Shown here in pieces: positions 1 to 7,711 of a stretch of DNA of 64,000 bases. Origin of the DNA: Chlamydiales bacterium (GTDB taxonomy: Bacteria; Chlamydiota; Chlamydiia; Chlamydiales; Simkaniaceae); contig JACKPO010000007.1 of NCBI GenBank assembly GCA_024233515.1, positions 1 to 64,000 of the forward strand, given 5' to 3'. The position numbers and the translations under genes were made by a program. The notes beneath the pieces are model-generated. The model saw nothing but the letters and a program-made list of their open reading frames with translations, was not told the origin of the DNA and made no database searches. Positions within the stretch are counted from its first letter, which is position 1, and each line of letters starts with the position of its first letter.

Positions 1-15
1 GAAGGAATTTAACCT

Positions 16-390
16 ATGCCCCGTGTGATTGGAATCGACATTCCTGGAAACAAGCGCCTAGTGATCAGTCTGACTTACATCTATGGAATTGGAAACGCTG
101 TTTCTAAAGAAGTGATTGAAAAATTAGGGTTGGACCCGAATATGCGCGCTCACAATCTCTCTGACGAAGATGTATCGAAGTTGAATGCAATGCTCACTTC
201 TGAATACGTTGTTGAGGGAGATCTTAGACGTCAGGTTCAGAACAATATCAAACGATTGATCAGTACAAGTTCCTATAGAGGAATGAGACACAGAGTAGGT
301 CTCCCAACACGTGGTCAAAGAACCCGTACGAACGCTCGTACGCGAAAAGGTAAGAAGAAAACTGTAGCAGGAAAGAAGAAAGCCGTTTAA
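16..390 (+). CDS. rpsM: 30S ribosomal protein S13
   Basis: Ribosomal protein S13 sits in the head of the small subunit and contacts the P-site tRNA and S19. The 124-residue product opens with the family-typical MPRVIGIDIPGNKRL and ends in the basic RTRTNARTRKGKKK tail that reaches towards the tRNA. A ribosome-binding sequence (GAAGGA, bases 1-6) lies just upstream, so the start is secure although the window begins only 15 bases before it. It heads the visible part of the S13-S11-alpha-L17 operon, with 31 bases to the next start. Length and residues are ordinary for the family. Confidence 0.97.
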   Translation: MPRVIGIDIPGNKRLVISLTYIYGIGNAVSKEVIEKLGLDPNMRAHNLSDEDVSKLNAMLTSEYVVEGDLRRQVQNNIKRLISTSSYRGMRHRVGLPTRGQRTRTNARTRKGKKKTVAGKKKAV

Positions 391-421
391 CGTTTGCGGT
401 TTTAAATAGGAGTAAAGAAAG

Positions 422-832
422 TTGGCTAAGCAAGATAAAGGCATTAAAAAAACCGCTGCAAGAACAAAGAAGAAAATCACTAGAACTGTCCCTAGTGGGA
501 TTGCACATGTTAAAGCAACATTCAACAATACCATCGTTTCGATTACCGATCCTTCTGGAAATGTTGTTTCATGGGCAAGCGCTGGGAAGACAAATTTTTC
601 TGGTTCACGTAAATCCTCTGCATTTGCCGCCTCTGTTGCAGCGCAAGATGCAGGGAAAATTGCAATGAATTATGGGATGAAAGAGGTCGAAGTGAATTTG
701 AAGGGACCTGGAGCTGGACGTGAGTCTGCTGTTCGTGGCCTTCAAAGTGCAGGACTCATCATTACACTCATCAAAGATAAGACTCCCATCCCCCATAATG
801 GATGTCGCCCTAGAAAAAGACGACGCGTATAA
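422..832 (+). CDS. rpsK: 30S ribosomal protein S11
   Basis: Ribosomal protein S11 of the 30S platform, 136 residues. The body (ATFNNTIVSITDPSGNVVSW, the SSAFAASVAAQDA helix) and the C-terminal NGCRPRKRRRV are diagnostic. The start is a TTG codon, preceded by AGGAG about 9 bases upstream (TTTAAATAGGAGTAAAGAAAG), and the N-terminal MAKQDK fits the family, so the rare start codon is believable. It is followed after 15 bases by rpoA with its own AAGGAGAG site. The operon order S13-S11-alpha-L17 is the usual bacterial one. Confidence 0.97.
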   Translation: MAKQDKGIKKTAARTKKKITRTVPSGIAHVKATFNNTIVSITDPSGNVVSWASAGKTNFSGSRKSSAFAASVAAQDAGKIAMNYGMKEVEVNLKGPGAGRESAVRGLQSAGLIITLIKDKTPIPHNGCRPRKRRRV

Positions 833-847
833 GGAGAGAATGAATTT

Positions 848-1948
848 ATGACAGTTAAGTATGGCAAATTTGAGCTGCCGACGAATATCAAAATTGAAGA
901 AGCGAGTAAGACTTCGACGTATGCTCGTTTTATCGCCGAACCATTTGAAAGAGGGTTTGGCCATACTGTAGGGAATGCGCTCAGACGAATCATGCTCGGT
1001 TCTCTTGAAGCGCCGTCGATCATTTCTGTAAAAATTGAAGGTGTTCCTCATGAATATCTTGCAGTTGAGGGAATTATCGAAGACATGACTCATATTATCC
1101 TCAATTTCAAAGGAGCACTCCTTAGAAAGCTACCACTTGAGGAAAACCGTGATACACGCGGAGCAAAGCTGATTTCTCAATCACTCGATATCACTCAAGA
1201 TATGATTGATGCAGGTGGTGGGCAGTATCTGGTTACCTTCAAAGATGTTATGGGTGAGTGTGATTTCGAATTGGTTAACCCTGAGCACCATCTCTTCACA
1301 GTAACGAAGCCGATGAAGAGGCGAGTAGATCTTAAGATTGCGATTGGACGAGGCTATGTTCCTTCTGAGAGACATGAGATTGCTGATAAAGTTGTCGATG
1401 AAATTGTCATTGACTCAGCGTTTTCTCCTGTGCGTCTTGTGAACTACTTTGTTGAGAACACGCGGGTTGGTCAAGATACCGACTACGATCGTTTGATTCT
1501 CGAAGTGACTACGGATGGTCGAGTCACTCCACAGGAAGCGCTCACATTTGCGACACAAATTGGAGTTCTACACCTCAGCGTATTCGATACTCTTAAGTTC
1601 CAAGATCTCTCTTTTGACCATGAAGAAACCGAATCTGATTCAGATCGTGATGAGCTCATGGCAAAACTTGCCCTGCGCATTAATGAGATTGAGCTTTCTG
1701 TTCGTTCCACAAATTGCCTTGCTCAGGCGAATATCGATACGATAGCTGAGCTTGTCATTATGCCGGAGCCAGAGATGCTTAAGTTCCGGAACTTTGGAAA
1801 GAAGTCTCTGAACGAGATTAAGGCGAAGCTTGAAGAGATGAATCTCCATTTAGGAATGGACCTTGCTCGTTACGGAATTACAAGAGATAACGTGCGTCAA
1901 GTGATCGATGAGTATCTAGAAGAAAAATCAGGACAGGAAACACAATGA
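848..1948 (+). CDS. rpoA: DNA-directed RNA polymerase alpha subunit
   Basis: The alpha subunit dimerises to nucleate RNA polymerase assembly. The N-terminal domain (about residues 1-235) shows EPFERGFGHTVGNALRRIML, the dimerisation helix motif. An acidic linker (HEETESDSDRDE, about 257-268) leads to the C-terminal domain (about 275-345) with RSTNCLAQANIDTIAEL and FGKKSLNEIKAKL, the helix-hairpin-helix surface that contacts UP elements and activators. At 366 residues it is slightly longer than the E. coli protein. Its stop overlaps the start of rplQ by four bases (ATGA), so the two are translationally coupled. Confidence 0.98.
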   Translation: MTVKYGKFELPTNIKIEEASKTSTYARFIAEPFERGFGHTVGNALRRIMLGSLEAPSIISVKIEGVPHEYLAVEGIIEDMTHIILNFKGALLRKLPLEENRDTRGAKLISQSLDITQDMIDAGGGQYLVTFKDVMGECDFELVNPEHHLFTVTKPMKRRVDLKIAIGRGYVPSERHEIADKVVDEIVIDSAFSPVRLVNYFVENTRVGQDTDYDRLILEVTTDGRVTPQEALTFATQIGVLHLSVFDTLKFQDLSFDHEETESDSDRDELMAKLALRINEIELSVRSTNCLAQANIDTIAELVIMPEPEMLKFRNFGKKSLNEIKAKLEEMNLHLGMDLARYGITRDNVRQVIDEYLEEKSGQETQ

Positions 1949-2370
1949 GACACCAGAAACGAACTGTAAAATTAGGTCGTAACTCTTCCCATAGACGGGC
2001 AACCTTTGCAAACATGCTTAAGGCCCTCGTGGAGCATGGACGCATTGAAACAACGGTTCCTAAAGCCAAGGAACTCCGCCGCCATGCTGATCGCCTGGTT
2101 ACTCTAGCTAAGAAGAATACGTTAGCAAGTAAAAGGGCTGCGATTTCAAAGCTAATGGTCAGCTACAACTCATTGACCTCAAAAGAAGTTCGCTCAGCAA
2201 AGAAGGGAGATACCTCTTCTTACAATAGCGACCGTAAAGTCGTTGGAATTCTTTTCAATGAGCTGAGTGGGCGTTACGCTGCTCGAGATGGTGGGTATAC
2301 GCGCATCATCCGAAAGGAGAATCGCCAAGGAGATAGCTCTCCACTTTGCATCATCGAGTATGTCCAGTAA
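1945..2370 (+). CDS. rplQ: 50S ribosomal protein L17
   Basis: L17, a large-subunit protein near the exit of the peptide tunnel, 141 residues. The N-terminal MRHQKRTVKLGRNSSHRRAT and the central RIETTVPKAKELRRHADRLV are family signatures. The region GGYTRIIRKENRQGDSSPL closes the conserved core; the C-terminus is short. It starts inside the end of rpoA (ATGA overlap) and is the last gene before a clear intrinsic terminator, so it closes the ribosomal operon. Confidence 0.97.
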   Translation: MRHQKRTVKLGRNSSHRRATFANMLKALVEHGRIETTVPKAKELRRHADRLVTLAKKNTLASKRAAISKLMVSYNSLTSKEVRSAKKGDTSSYNSDRKVVGILFNELSGRYAARDGGYTRIIRKENRQGDSSPLCIIEYVQ

Positions 2371-2416
2371 GGATATTTACCCTGTTGGGTACTCTGAAGC
2401 TGTTGTTTAAACATTC

Positions 2417-2451
2417 AAAAAGCGGCCTGCATTCGATGAAGGTCGCTTTTT
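2417..2451 (+). terminator. Rho-independent terminator of the rpsM-rplQ operon
   Basis: AAAAAGCGGCCT pairs with AGGTCGCTTTTT across an 11-base loop (one G-U pair); the descending arm ends in a run of T. It lies 46 bases after the rplQ stop. The A-run/T-run symmetry means it could work on both strands, but only the plus strand has a gene ending here. Confidence 0.85.
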
Positions 2452-2578
2452 AGTTTTCCATCTACAAGAAATTGATCTTCTTCTCGATCACCTTACATTT
2501 GGCAATATCCTGGCCAAAATTGCAACAAACGTGTAAATTCTTTAAGAAATTTGAGAGTGATCTCTAGGAATTGGGTTT

Positions 2579-3787
2579 ATGCGTTACACAAAATATATAG
2601 TTCTTAGTCTAATCGTTCTTGTCCAATGTGGTTGCTACTCTGCCCGAGCGGAAACAGGTTGTCCTGGAACCTATGAAAGTTCTAAGCGGCTGCTACTATT
2701 AGATGGAGATGATGGCACCGTAGCATGCAGGATCTATGGCAATCTATTATCGGGAACCATCCCGAGGTTTTCCGATAATAGGACCTTGGAGTCAGCAACT
2801 CGTTCCTTATTAAGGATGAATAATTTAACCGCTGTTCGAGGAATTCCTGGGGCAAGTATGATAGGGCCCATTGATTACTTTGGAAATTTGGAAGACCCTC
2901 ATAAATACCTATACACAATAAAGAACCAGTTTCCCCCCTTGTTTAATAGGGAACCAGTTTCTGATGCCACCCTGATGAACAGTCAGCTAAAAGAGTTTGA
3001 CTCTGATTTTGTAACAGTCATTAAAGCAAATTGGGTCAGTGGCAAAGATTTCCATATTCAGCAAAAAAATGTCGATTATGGGATCACAAAGCGTCATTTG
3101 CGTCAGTCCCTTTTTAAAGACCCAGGGTTATTGGAAGTTGATCGGGAGTGCATTGAATTAAAATGGTTTGATCCTCGAGATGTGGATCTTAGCTCTTTTA
3201 AAGTACAACTCGTTAACAATCAGATCCCCTTTCGCCTTACAACAAAAGAACTTCCTTCTAAGGATGAGTATCGACTTGTTACCTATCTGTATGAACCTTT
3301 ATATGCTGATTGGCAAGTTGAAAGAGGAAGTGGACATTTTATAGAGCAACACAAGTTTTCTCAAACAATGACTCCTCTTACTCCTCAGTCAGTGGGTTTT
3401 GTAGTTCTTGCTCGAACCAATGAGATCCCAGATGAACTGGAACTCATCGGGGTTCAAATTCCCTATGGTTATACATTAGTGGTCGAGGAGGGGGCTATTC
3501 ACGGAGATACAACTCTAAATGGTCTATTTATGATGGGAATGACATCAGACCATACGACGATGAGGACAGCAGATACCGTATTTCTCAAGTACCCAGAAAC
3601 GAGGAGAAATGCTCGAATTGAAATGATTGGAATAGAAAATACTTACGAAGGCTATGATGAGTTTTTTGTTCCCCCACCTTATGTGATTTATAAATGTTCT
3701 ACCAAGAGGGATGAAGAAGAGTTCCGGAGAATCACTTCTGATCAAAATTTTATCTTTAACCCGTTCAGTCGTCAGTACTGGAGGTAA
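2579..3787 (+). CDS. Exported protein of unknown function
   Basis: 402 residues, not recognised. It begins with a signal peptide (MRYTKYIVLSLIVLVQCGCY); the Cys-Gly-Cys after the hydrophobic stretch hints at lipidation but is not a canonical lipobox. The mature part has no other long hydrophobic segment, so it is probably periplasmic or surface-exposed. Near residues 300-335 the sequence IPYGYTLVVEEGAIHGD followed by beta-rich segments resembles a cupin-like barrel; this is a weak impression only. It stands alone between the ribosomal operon terminator and gapA, a position where I recall rplQ and gapA being neighbours in Chlamydia. A small hairpin (3792-3809) follows the stop. Confidence 0.8.
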   Translation: MRYTKYIVLSLIVLVQCGCYSARAETGCPGTYESSKRLLLLDGDDGTVACRIYGNLLSGTIPRFSDNRTLESATRSLLRMNNLTAVRGIPGASMIGPIDYFGNLEDPHKYLYTIKNQFPPLFNREPVSDATLMNSQLKEFDSDFVTVIKANWVSGKDFHIQQKNVDYGITKRHLRQSLFKDPGLLEVDRECIELKWFDPRDVDLSSFKVQLVNNQIPFRLTTKELPSKDEYRLVTYLYEPLYADWQVERGSGHFIEQHKFSQTMTPLTPQSVGFVVLARTNEIPDELELIGVQIPYGYTLVVEEGAIHGDTTLNGLFMMGMTSDHTTMRTADTVFLKYPETRRNARIEMIGIENTYEGYDEFFVPPPYVIYKCSTKRDEEEFRRITSDQNFIFNPFSRQYWR

Positions 3788-3862
3788 AGAACAATCGCGA
3801 AATCGATTGCCCTTTACATTTCTATCTATTATCATCAAAAGAAAAATTCATTTAGGTAGCAG

Positions 3863-4876
3863 ATGGGAATACGTATAGGAATCAACGGATTTGGGCGGAT
3901 TGGGCGCTCTGTACTGAGACTAGCCTTTGAAAAGTACGATGATATTGAAGTTGTCGCGGTCAATGACCTTGTTCCTCCTCCTAATCTAGCCTACCTCTTG
4001 AAATACGATTCTGTCCATGGACGCTTTTCTCTCCCCGTAGACTCGAATGACGAAGCCTTTATCATTGATGGGCGTCACACTGTTCATGTTCTTGCTGAGA
4101 CGGACCCGAGTCAACTTCCTTGGAAAGACCTCAATGTCGATTATGTGATTGAATCAACTGGACTCTTCACGCAACGGGAAAAAGCCGAGCTTCACCTAAA
4201 GGGGGGAGCCAAGCGCGTTGTGATTTCAGCTCCAGCTAAAGGGGATGTTCCAACTTATGTGATGGGAGTCAACCATGAAAAATATGATCCAAAATCTGAT
4301 ACGATTATTTCGAACGCTTCTTGCACGACAAACTGCCTAGCGCCGATCACAAAAGTCCTATTGGATCATTTTGGAATCGAAGAAGGTCTCATGACCACCG
4401 TTCATGCCATGACAGCGACGCAACCTGTCCATGATGGCCCTTCAAAAAAAGATTTACGAGGTGGTCGCTCCGCCTCCTTAAATATTATCCCTGCTTCAAC
4501 GGGCGCGGCAAAGGCTGTGAGTCTCTGTCTCCCAGAAGTAAAGGGAAAGCTCACAGGGATGGCTTTTAGAGTCCCTGTTGCCGACGTCTCCGCGGTTGAT
4601 TTAACAGTAAAGCTGACGAAATCAACCGATTATGATACACTATGCGCGAAGATGAAGTCGGAAGCAAATTCAAATTTAAAAGGAATACTTGGATTTACCG
4701 ATGAAGAGGTTGTCTCCTCAGACTTTATTGGAGATACCCACTCATCCATTTTTGATGCCAATGCTGGGATTGCACTAAACGATAACTTTTTCAAGCTGAT
4801 CTCCTGGTATGATAACGAAATAGGCTATTCCGCTCGTTTGCTCGACCTCATCCGCTACATAGCGACAAAAGAATAG
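3863..4876 (+). CDS. gapA: Glyceraldehyde-3-phosphate dehydrogenase
   Basis: Glycolytic enzyme that oxidises glyceraldehyde 3-phosphate to 1,3-bisphosphoglycerate with NAD+. The Rossmann nucleotide-binding start GINGFGRIGRSVLRL is at the N-terminus, the catalytic cysteine is C154 in SNASCTTNCLAP, and the paired histidine is in the TTVHAMTATQ segment. The C-terminal SWYDNEIGYSARL is intact. The 337-residue length is normal. No strong Shine-Dalgarno is visible, only GGTAG shortly before the ATG. The next gene begins 27 bases after the stop and is probably co-transcribed. Confidence 0.97.
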   Translation: MGIRIGINGFGRIGRSVLRLAFEKYDDIEVVAVNDLVPPPNLAYLLKYDSVHGRFSLPVDSNDEAFIIDGRHTVHVLAETDPSQLPWKDLNVDYVIESTGLFTQREKAELHLKGGAKRVVISAPAKGDVPTYVMGVNHEKYDPKSDTIISNASCTTNCLAPITKVLLDHFGIEEGLMTTVHAMTATQPVHDGPSKKDLRGGRSASLNIIPASTGAAKAVSLCLPEVKGKLTGMAFRVPVADVSAVDLTVKLTKSTDYDTLCAKMKSEANSNLKGILGFTDEEVVSSDFIGDTHSSIFDANAGIALNDNFFKLISWYDNEIGYSARLLDLIRYIATKE

Positions 4877-4903
4877 ATTAACCCCATAACCTGGAACAGA
4901 TCA

Positions 4904-5587
4904 GTGGATTTTACACGAGAACCCTTAGTAGAAACAGTTATTACCCCCAAAGAGGGATTTAAACTTGTCATCCGCGCTTCAAGCGGAAATTCAGAAGAAG
5001 AATACTCAGTTGGAGCCGTAGAAGTTGTCTCATTTGGCAACTGCTATTTTTTCCGCTCTTTAGAAAAGCCTAAAGCCTTTCTCCTTCCCATGACAGAATA
5101 CGAAGTCGTTGAGTCAAGGGAAACGCGAACCGTTTTGAAAAAACCCCAAATCGAAAAGAACATTAAGATTGGTGGTGGAAAGAAACCCGATAAAGAAGAT
5201 AGAGAAGAAGCGCCAAAAGACGAGTCCAAAAGACGGGATAAAAAACGATCGCGCAAAAGACGCTCATCAAAAGACGAAAGACCAAGAGAAGAAACCCCAA
5301 AAGAAGAAGGGGTCGAAGGAGAAAAGAAAGAAGAGGTGCCAGTTCCAAGAAGGACCCTCCTTCCCCCTCCAACAAGTCTGATTTCAGATCAAATCGATCG
5401 ATATAAAAACTACCTCGTAGAACAAGGAGCTCTCCTTCCAGAGGAACTCGATGAGGCAGAAAAGAAGATCGAAGAGATCCATCAAACGGAAGACAGTGCT
5501 CCATCTTCTGAAGAAGCACCTTCAGAAGAAAAAGTTGTGGATATCAACGAAGAAGCTCACGTTCCCGAAGACAACGAAGAATCTTGA
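4904..5587 (+). CDS. Highly charged protein downstream of gapA
   Basis: 227 residues starting with GTG. Residues 1-80 form a compact, probably beta-rich domain (VGAVEVVSFGNCYFF and a following LPMTEYEVVESRET). Residues about 90-150 are almost entirely Lys/Arg/Glu/Asp and look disordered, followed by a helical acidic tail (EELDEAEKKIEEI). The basic stretch suggests nucleic-acid or ribosome contact, which is inference. I recall a hypothetical gene after gapA in Chlamydia and this may be its counterpart, but I could not align it. Low-complexity purine-rich DNA here produces several long spurious frames on the other strand. Confidence 0.8.
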   Translation: MDFTREPLVETVITPKEGFKLVIRASSGNSEEEYSVGAVEVVSFGNCYFFRSLEKPKAFLLPMTEYEVVESRETRTVLKKPQIEKNIKIGGGKKPDKEDREEAPKDESKRRDKKRSRKRRSSKDERPREETPKEEGVEGEKKEEVPVPRRTLLPPPTSLISDQIDRYKNYLVEQGALLPEELDEAEKKIEEIHQTEDSAPSSEEAPSEEKVVDINEEAHVPEDNEES

Positions 5588-5600
5588 TTCTTATCCCGGT

Positions 5601-5623
5601 GAAAGGGTATAGTCTACCCTTTC
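5601..5623 (+). other. Nine-bp perfect hairpin before tRNA-Leu
   Basis: GAAAGGGTA and TACCCTTTC form a perfect nine-base-pair stem around a five-base loop, 13 bases after the stop of the preceding gene and 9 bases before the tRNA. There is no T-run, so it may be a processing signal or a weak terminator separating the gene from the tRNA. Confidence 0.5.
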
Positions 5624-5632
5624 GCCTAAGCC

Positions 5633-5716
5633 GCTCGGGTGGTGGAATTGGTAGACACAAGGGACTTAAAATCCCTTGCTCTTTTGAGCGTGCGGGTTCG
5701 AGTCCCGCCCCGAGCA
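5633..5716 (+). tRNA. tRNA-Leu (anticodon UAA)
   Basis: An 84-base class II tRNA. The acceptor stem GCTCGGG pairs with CCCGAGC at 5709-5715, discriminator A at 5716, and no CCA is encoded. The D arm contains GGTAGACA, the anticodon stem-loop AGGGA-CTTAAAA-TCCCT gives anticodon TAA, the long variable arm is TGCTCTTTTGAGCG, and the T arm is GCGGG-TTCGAGT-CCCGC. The 3' part is duplicated exactly at 14100-14153, so this gene is the attachment site of an integrated island. Confidence 0.97.
5663..5716 (+). repeat. Left attachment repeat (attL) within tRNA-Leu
   Basis: These 54 bases, from the anticodon stem to the discriminator base, recur without mismatch at 14100-14153. Integration into the 3' half of a tRNA with regeneration of the intact gene is typical of tyrosine-recombinase islands, and such an integrase lies inside the interval. 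Confidence 0.9.
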
Positions 5717-5847
5717 AACTTATACTAAGTGAGTTAAGGTTAATTGAATCGCCAACCAAGCTCTCTTAAAAGTGGTCACAAAGTGAAATGTTCCAATTTT
5801 GTGCCACTGTCACCAAAACTGCGAACTGGTTTCTAAGGAGGTAAGGG

Positions 5848-6159
5848 ATGCAGCATACTGTTATAGCAATTCTTAAAGCCAAGCTCGGTAAAGAAAATCA
5901 ATTAAGAGAAAGTTTGCTGAAGATTGGAGAACTTACTCGCCAAGAAGATGGCTGTATTGGTTTTCAACTTTATCACGACCCAGAAAATTCGTCTCAGTTT
6001 GGGCTTTATGGGCAGTGGAACAGCAAAGAGCAATATCAAAAACAGTTCAAAAAGCCATATGTTGTTGAGTTTTTAGAGAAGGGTGAATCTTTAGTGGAGA
6101 AACCTTATCAAGGATTTTCTGGAAACGACCTCCCCCATAAACATGTTGGAGCTTTGTGA
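5848..6159 (+). CDS. Antibiotic biosynthesis monooxygenase (ABM) family protein
   Basis: 103-residue single-domain protein of the ABM/YgiN type, a small dimeric ferredoxin-like barrel often acting as quinol monooxygenase or detoxification enzyme. The pattern is IAILKAKLGKENQLRESLL, then a conserved EDGCIGFQLYHDPENSSQF and YGQWNSKEQYQKQ, with a C-terminal proline/histidine tail. A strong ribosome-binding site (AAGGAGG, 9 bases upstream) supports the ATG. It is the first gene inside the tRNA-Leu island and looks like cargo. The substrate cannot be told from sequence. Confidence 0.85.
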   Translation: MQHTVIAILKAKLGKENQLRESLLKIGELTRQEDGCIGFQLYHDPENSSQFGLYGQWNSKEQYQKQFKKPYVVEFLEKGESLVEKPYQGFSGNDLPHKHVGAL

Positions 6160-6292
6160 CGAATACCTCCTTAGAAATTTTCGAGTGTCACGATGCATGC
6201 AATTTGAACCTAACTTGGAACAAAAGTGGTACATTTTATCCAGACCAGAAACATTTTGAATATGAGGAACTTATACTAATTGAATATTTTAC

Positions 6293-6349
6293 TTGAATCA
6301 ACTAAAGTATCTCCTACCATTCATGAAGGAGATACTTTAGTTGATTCAA
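6293..6349 (+). repeat. 23-bp perfect inverted repeat in the island
   Basis: TTGAATCAACTAAAGTATCT (continuing to 6315) pairs perfectly with 6327-6349 across an 11-base loop. It lies in the 260-base gap between the monooxygenase stop and the broken gene. There is no T-run after it. It may be the terminator of the monooxygenase or a remnant of another small element; otherwise the gap 6160-6418 shows nothing recognisable. Confidence 0.6.
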
Positions 6350-6418
6350 GATTCTTGATTTTAAATGTTACGTCATGTTATGATTTTCCTTTAAAATTAA
6401 ATAAATATTGTGAAAATA

Positions 6419-6494
6419 ATGTCTGGTTTTAAAATTATTGATGATGTTAGTGATATTAAACTACCTTCGAGTTGGACAGATTCAGCAAAGTTTA
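6419..6494 (+). pseudogene. 5' fragment of IS-interrupted membrane protein gene (copy 1)
   Basis: An ATG at 6419 opens MSGFKIIDDVSDIKLPSSWT and continues for 25 codons until the left end of the IS630-family element. The same 78 bases recur at 7632-7709 after the IS. The second copy, once an ISAs1 element is removed, continues in frame into the ORF at 8955-10451. This fragment is therefore the beginning of that broken gene, left behind by the IS events. No function of its own is expected. Confidence 0.8.
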
Positions 6495-6530
6495 TACCAT
6501 TTATCAAAAATAAAGTTTAGTGTATGATCT

Positions 6531-7061
6531 TTGGTTTTCAACCCCATGGAGAGTCAAATGAATACACCAGAAGACATACAATTAAAAAGTTCAGAAGTAG
6601 ATTTTTTCTACCTTGCAAAGCGCGAACCTAATCCCAGAACACGCATACGACTCCTCGCTTTGGGCCATCTAAAAGCAGGCAAATCCAAGCAGGAAGTCAC
6701 TGAAATGTTCCGGATTGTTCTCATTACATTGCGTCGATGGGTACTACGATTTGCTGCTAAAGGGGTGCCAGGGTTAAAGGAGCAGCCTGGTAAAGGCCGC
6801 AAAAGAAAGCTAGCTGAAGAACAAGAGGAAGCATTTCGGCAACAAGTAGAAAAACTGCAGACTCTTCGTGAGGGTGGAAGGGTTCGGGGACAAGATATTC
6901 AGGTTTTGCTTAAAGAAAAATTCTGTGTTGATCATGCGCTACCAAGTGTTTACCACGTACTTGAACGGTGTGGGCTCTCGTGGATTTCAGCACGATCAAA
7001 ACATCCAAAATCTGATCCTTTGATTCAAGAAGACTTTAAAAAATTTTCAAGAAAAAAGTAG
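6531..7061 (+). CDS. IS630-family transposase, N-terminal part (orfA)
   Basis: Open frame of 176 codons from a TTG; the ATG at 6546 or 6558 is a likelier start. It encodes the helix-turn-helix DNA-binding region (about residues 35-75, LLALGHLKAGKSKQEVTEMF and ITLRRWVLRFAAKG) and the winged segment up to CGLSWISARSKHPKSDPL. The frame ends at TAG 7059-7061, directly preceded by the heptamer A-AAA-AAG (7052-7058), the classical -1 slippage sequence. Slipping there joins it to the catalytic frame starting GTA at 7058, so the stop may be programmed rather than a lesion. Confidence 0.82.
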   Translation: MVFNPMESQMNTPEDIQLKSSEVDFFYLAKREPNPRTRIRLLALGHLKAGKSKQEVTEMFRIVLITLRRWVLRFAAKGVPGLKEQPGKGRKRKLAEEQEEAFRQQVEKLQTLREGGRVRGQDIQVLLKEKFCVDHALPSVYHVLERCGLSWISARSKHPKSDPLIQEDFKKFSRKK

Positions 7062-7622
7062 CAGGAGTATTGCCAGAAGGCATTGCTTCTGAAAATGTTG
7101 AAATTTGGTTTCAAGACGAAGCAAGGGTTGGGCAAAGAGGGACGGTCACTCGGTTATGGGCAAGACGGGGTACTCGTCCCCGAGTGATCCGACAACAGCA
7201 GTTTGAGTATGCCTATATTTTTTGGTGCTGTCTGTCCAAAAAAAGACCGAGCAGTAGGATTGGTTTTGCCAACAATTGGGATGGGATGTATGCAAAAACA
7301 CTTAGAGGAGATTTCTAAGGAAATTGAGCCTGGTAATCATGCAGTTATTGTATTCGATCGAGCTGCTTGGCATACAACGAAAAAGCTGTGCATACCAAAC
7401 AATATATCGCTACTACCGTTGCCTGCAAGTTCTCCTGAGTTAAATCCGACTGAACAAGTATGGCAAGTGCTTAGAGATCGATATTTAGGAAACCGTTGTT
7501 TTGATTCCTATGAGCATATTTTGGGCAGTTGCTGCGATGCTTGGAATGCATTTACCTCACAAGTTGGAGCTGTGCGTCAACTGTGTTCAAGAGAGTGGGC
7601 TCAGACTAAACTTTATTTTTGA
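7058..7622 (+). pseudogene. IS630-family transposase, DDE catalytic part (orfB, one frameshift)
   Basis: After the A6G slippery site the -1 frame reads VAGVLPEGIASENVEIWFQD, giving the first catalytic Asp. The frame then breaks at a run of six T (7218-7223): one T fewer would join YAYI-F to GAVCPKKDRAVGL. The remaining frame carries the second Asp (VIVFDRAAWH) and the Glu (LPASSPELNPTEQVW), completing the DDE triad. With this extra shift the copy is probably inactive, unless the T-run is a sequencing error. The end matches the usual IS630 layout, with the stop just inside the right inverted repeat. Confidence 0.8.
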
Positions 7623-7633
7623 TAAATGGTATA

Positions 7634-7711
7634 ATGTCTGGTTTTAAAATTATTGATGATGTTAGTGATATTAAACTACCTTCGAGTTGGACAGATTCAG
7701 CAAAGTTTAAT
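7634..7711 (+). pseudogene. 5' fragment of interrupted membrane protein gene (copy 2)
   Basis: An exact second copy of the 25-codon opening found at 6419, followed by one more codon and then the left end of the ISAs1-family element. The last ten bases (AAAGTTTAAT, 7702-7711) recur at 8945-8954 as the target duplication of that element. Removing 7712-8954 restores an uninterrupted frame from this ATG to 10451, so this is the authentic 5' end of the broken gene. Confidence 0.82.

Larger units (their letters stand above)
6495..7631 (+). mobile_element. IS630-family insertion sequence
   Basis: About 1.14 kb bounded by inverted repeats of roughly 25-27 bases (left end TACCATTTATCAAAAATAAA, right end its complement finishing AAATGGTA) and flanked by TA on both sides, the target dinucleotide duplicated by IS630/Tc1 elements. 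The inner coding part specifies a helix-turn-helix plus DDE transposase. Instead of a simple TA duplication the flanks are a 78-bp direct repeat (6417-6494 and 7632-7709), which points to recombination between two nearby insertions. Confidence 0.88.

Noticed and set aside
5163..5519. Leucine-rich minus-strand ORF, possible membrane protein
   Set aside because: It is the complement of the Lys/Glu/Arg-rich stretch of the plus-strand gene; purine-rich coding DNA always gives such a shadow.
5584..5769. Plus-strand ORF across the tRNA
   Set aside because: It runs through the whole tRNA-Leu gene and is an accidental frame.
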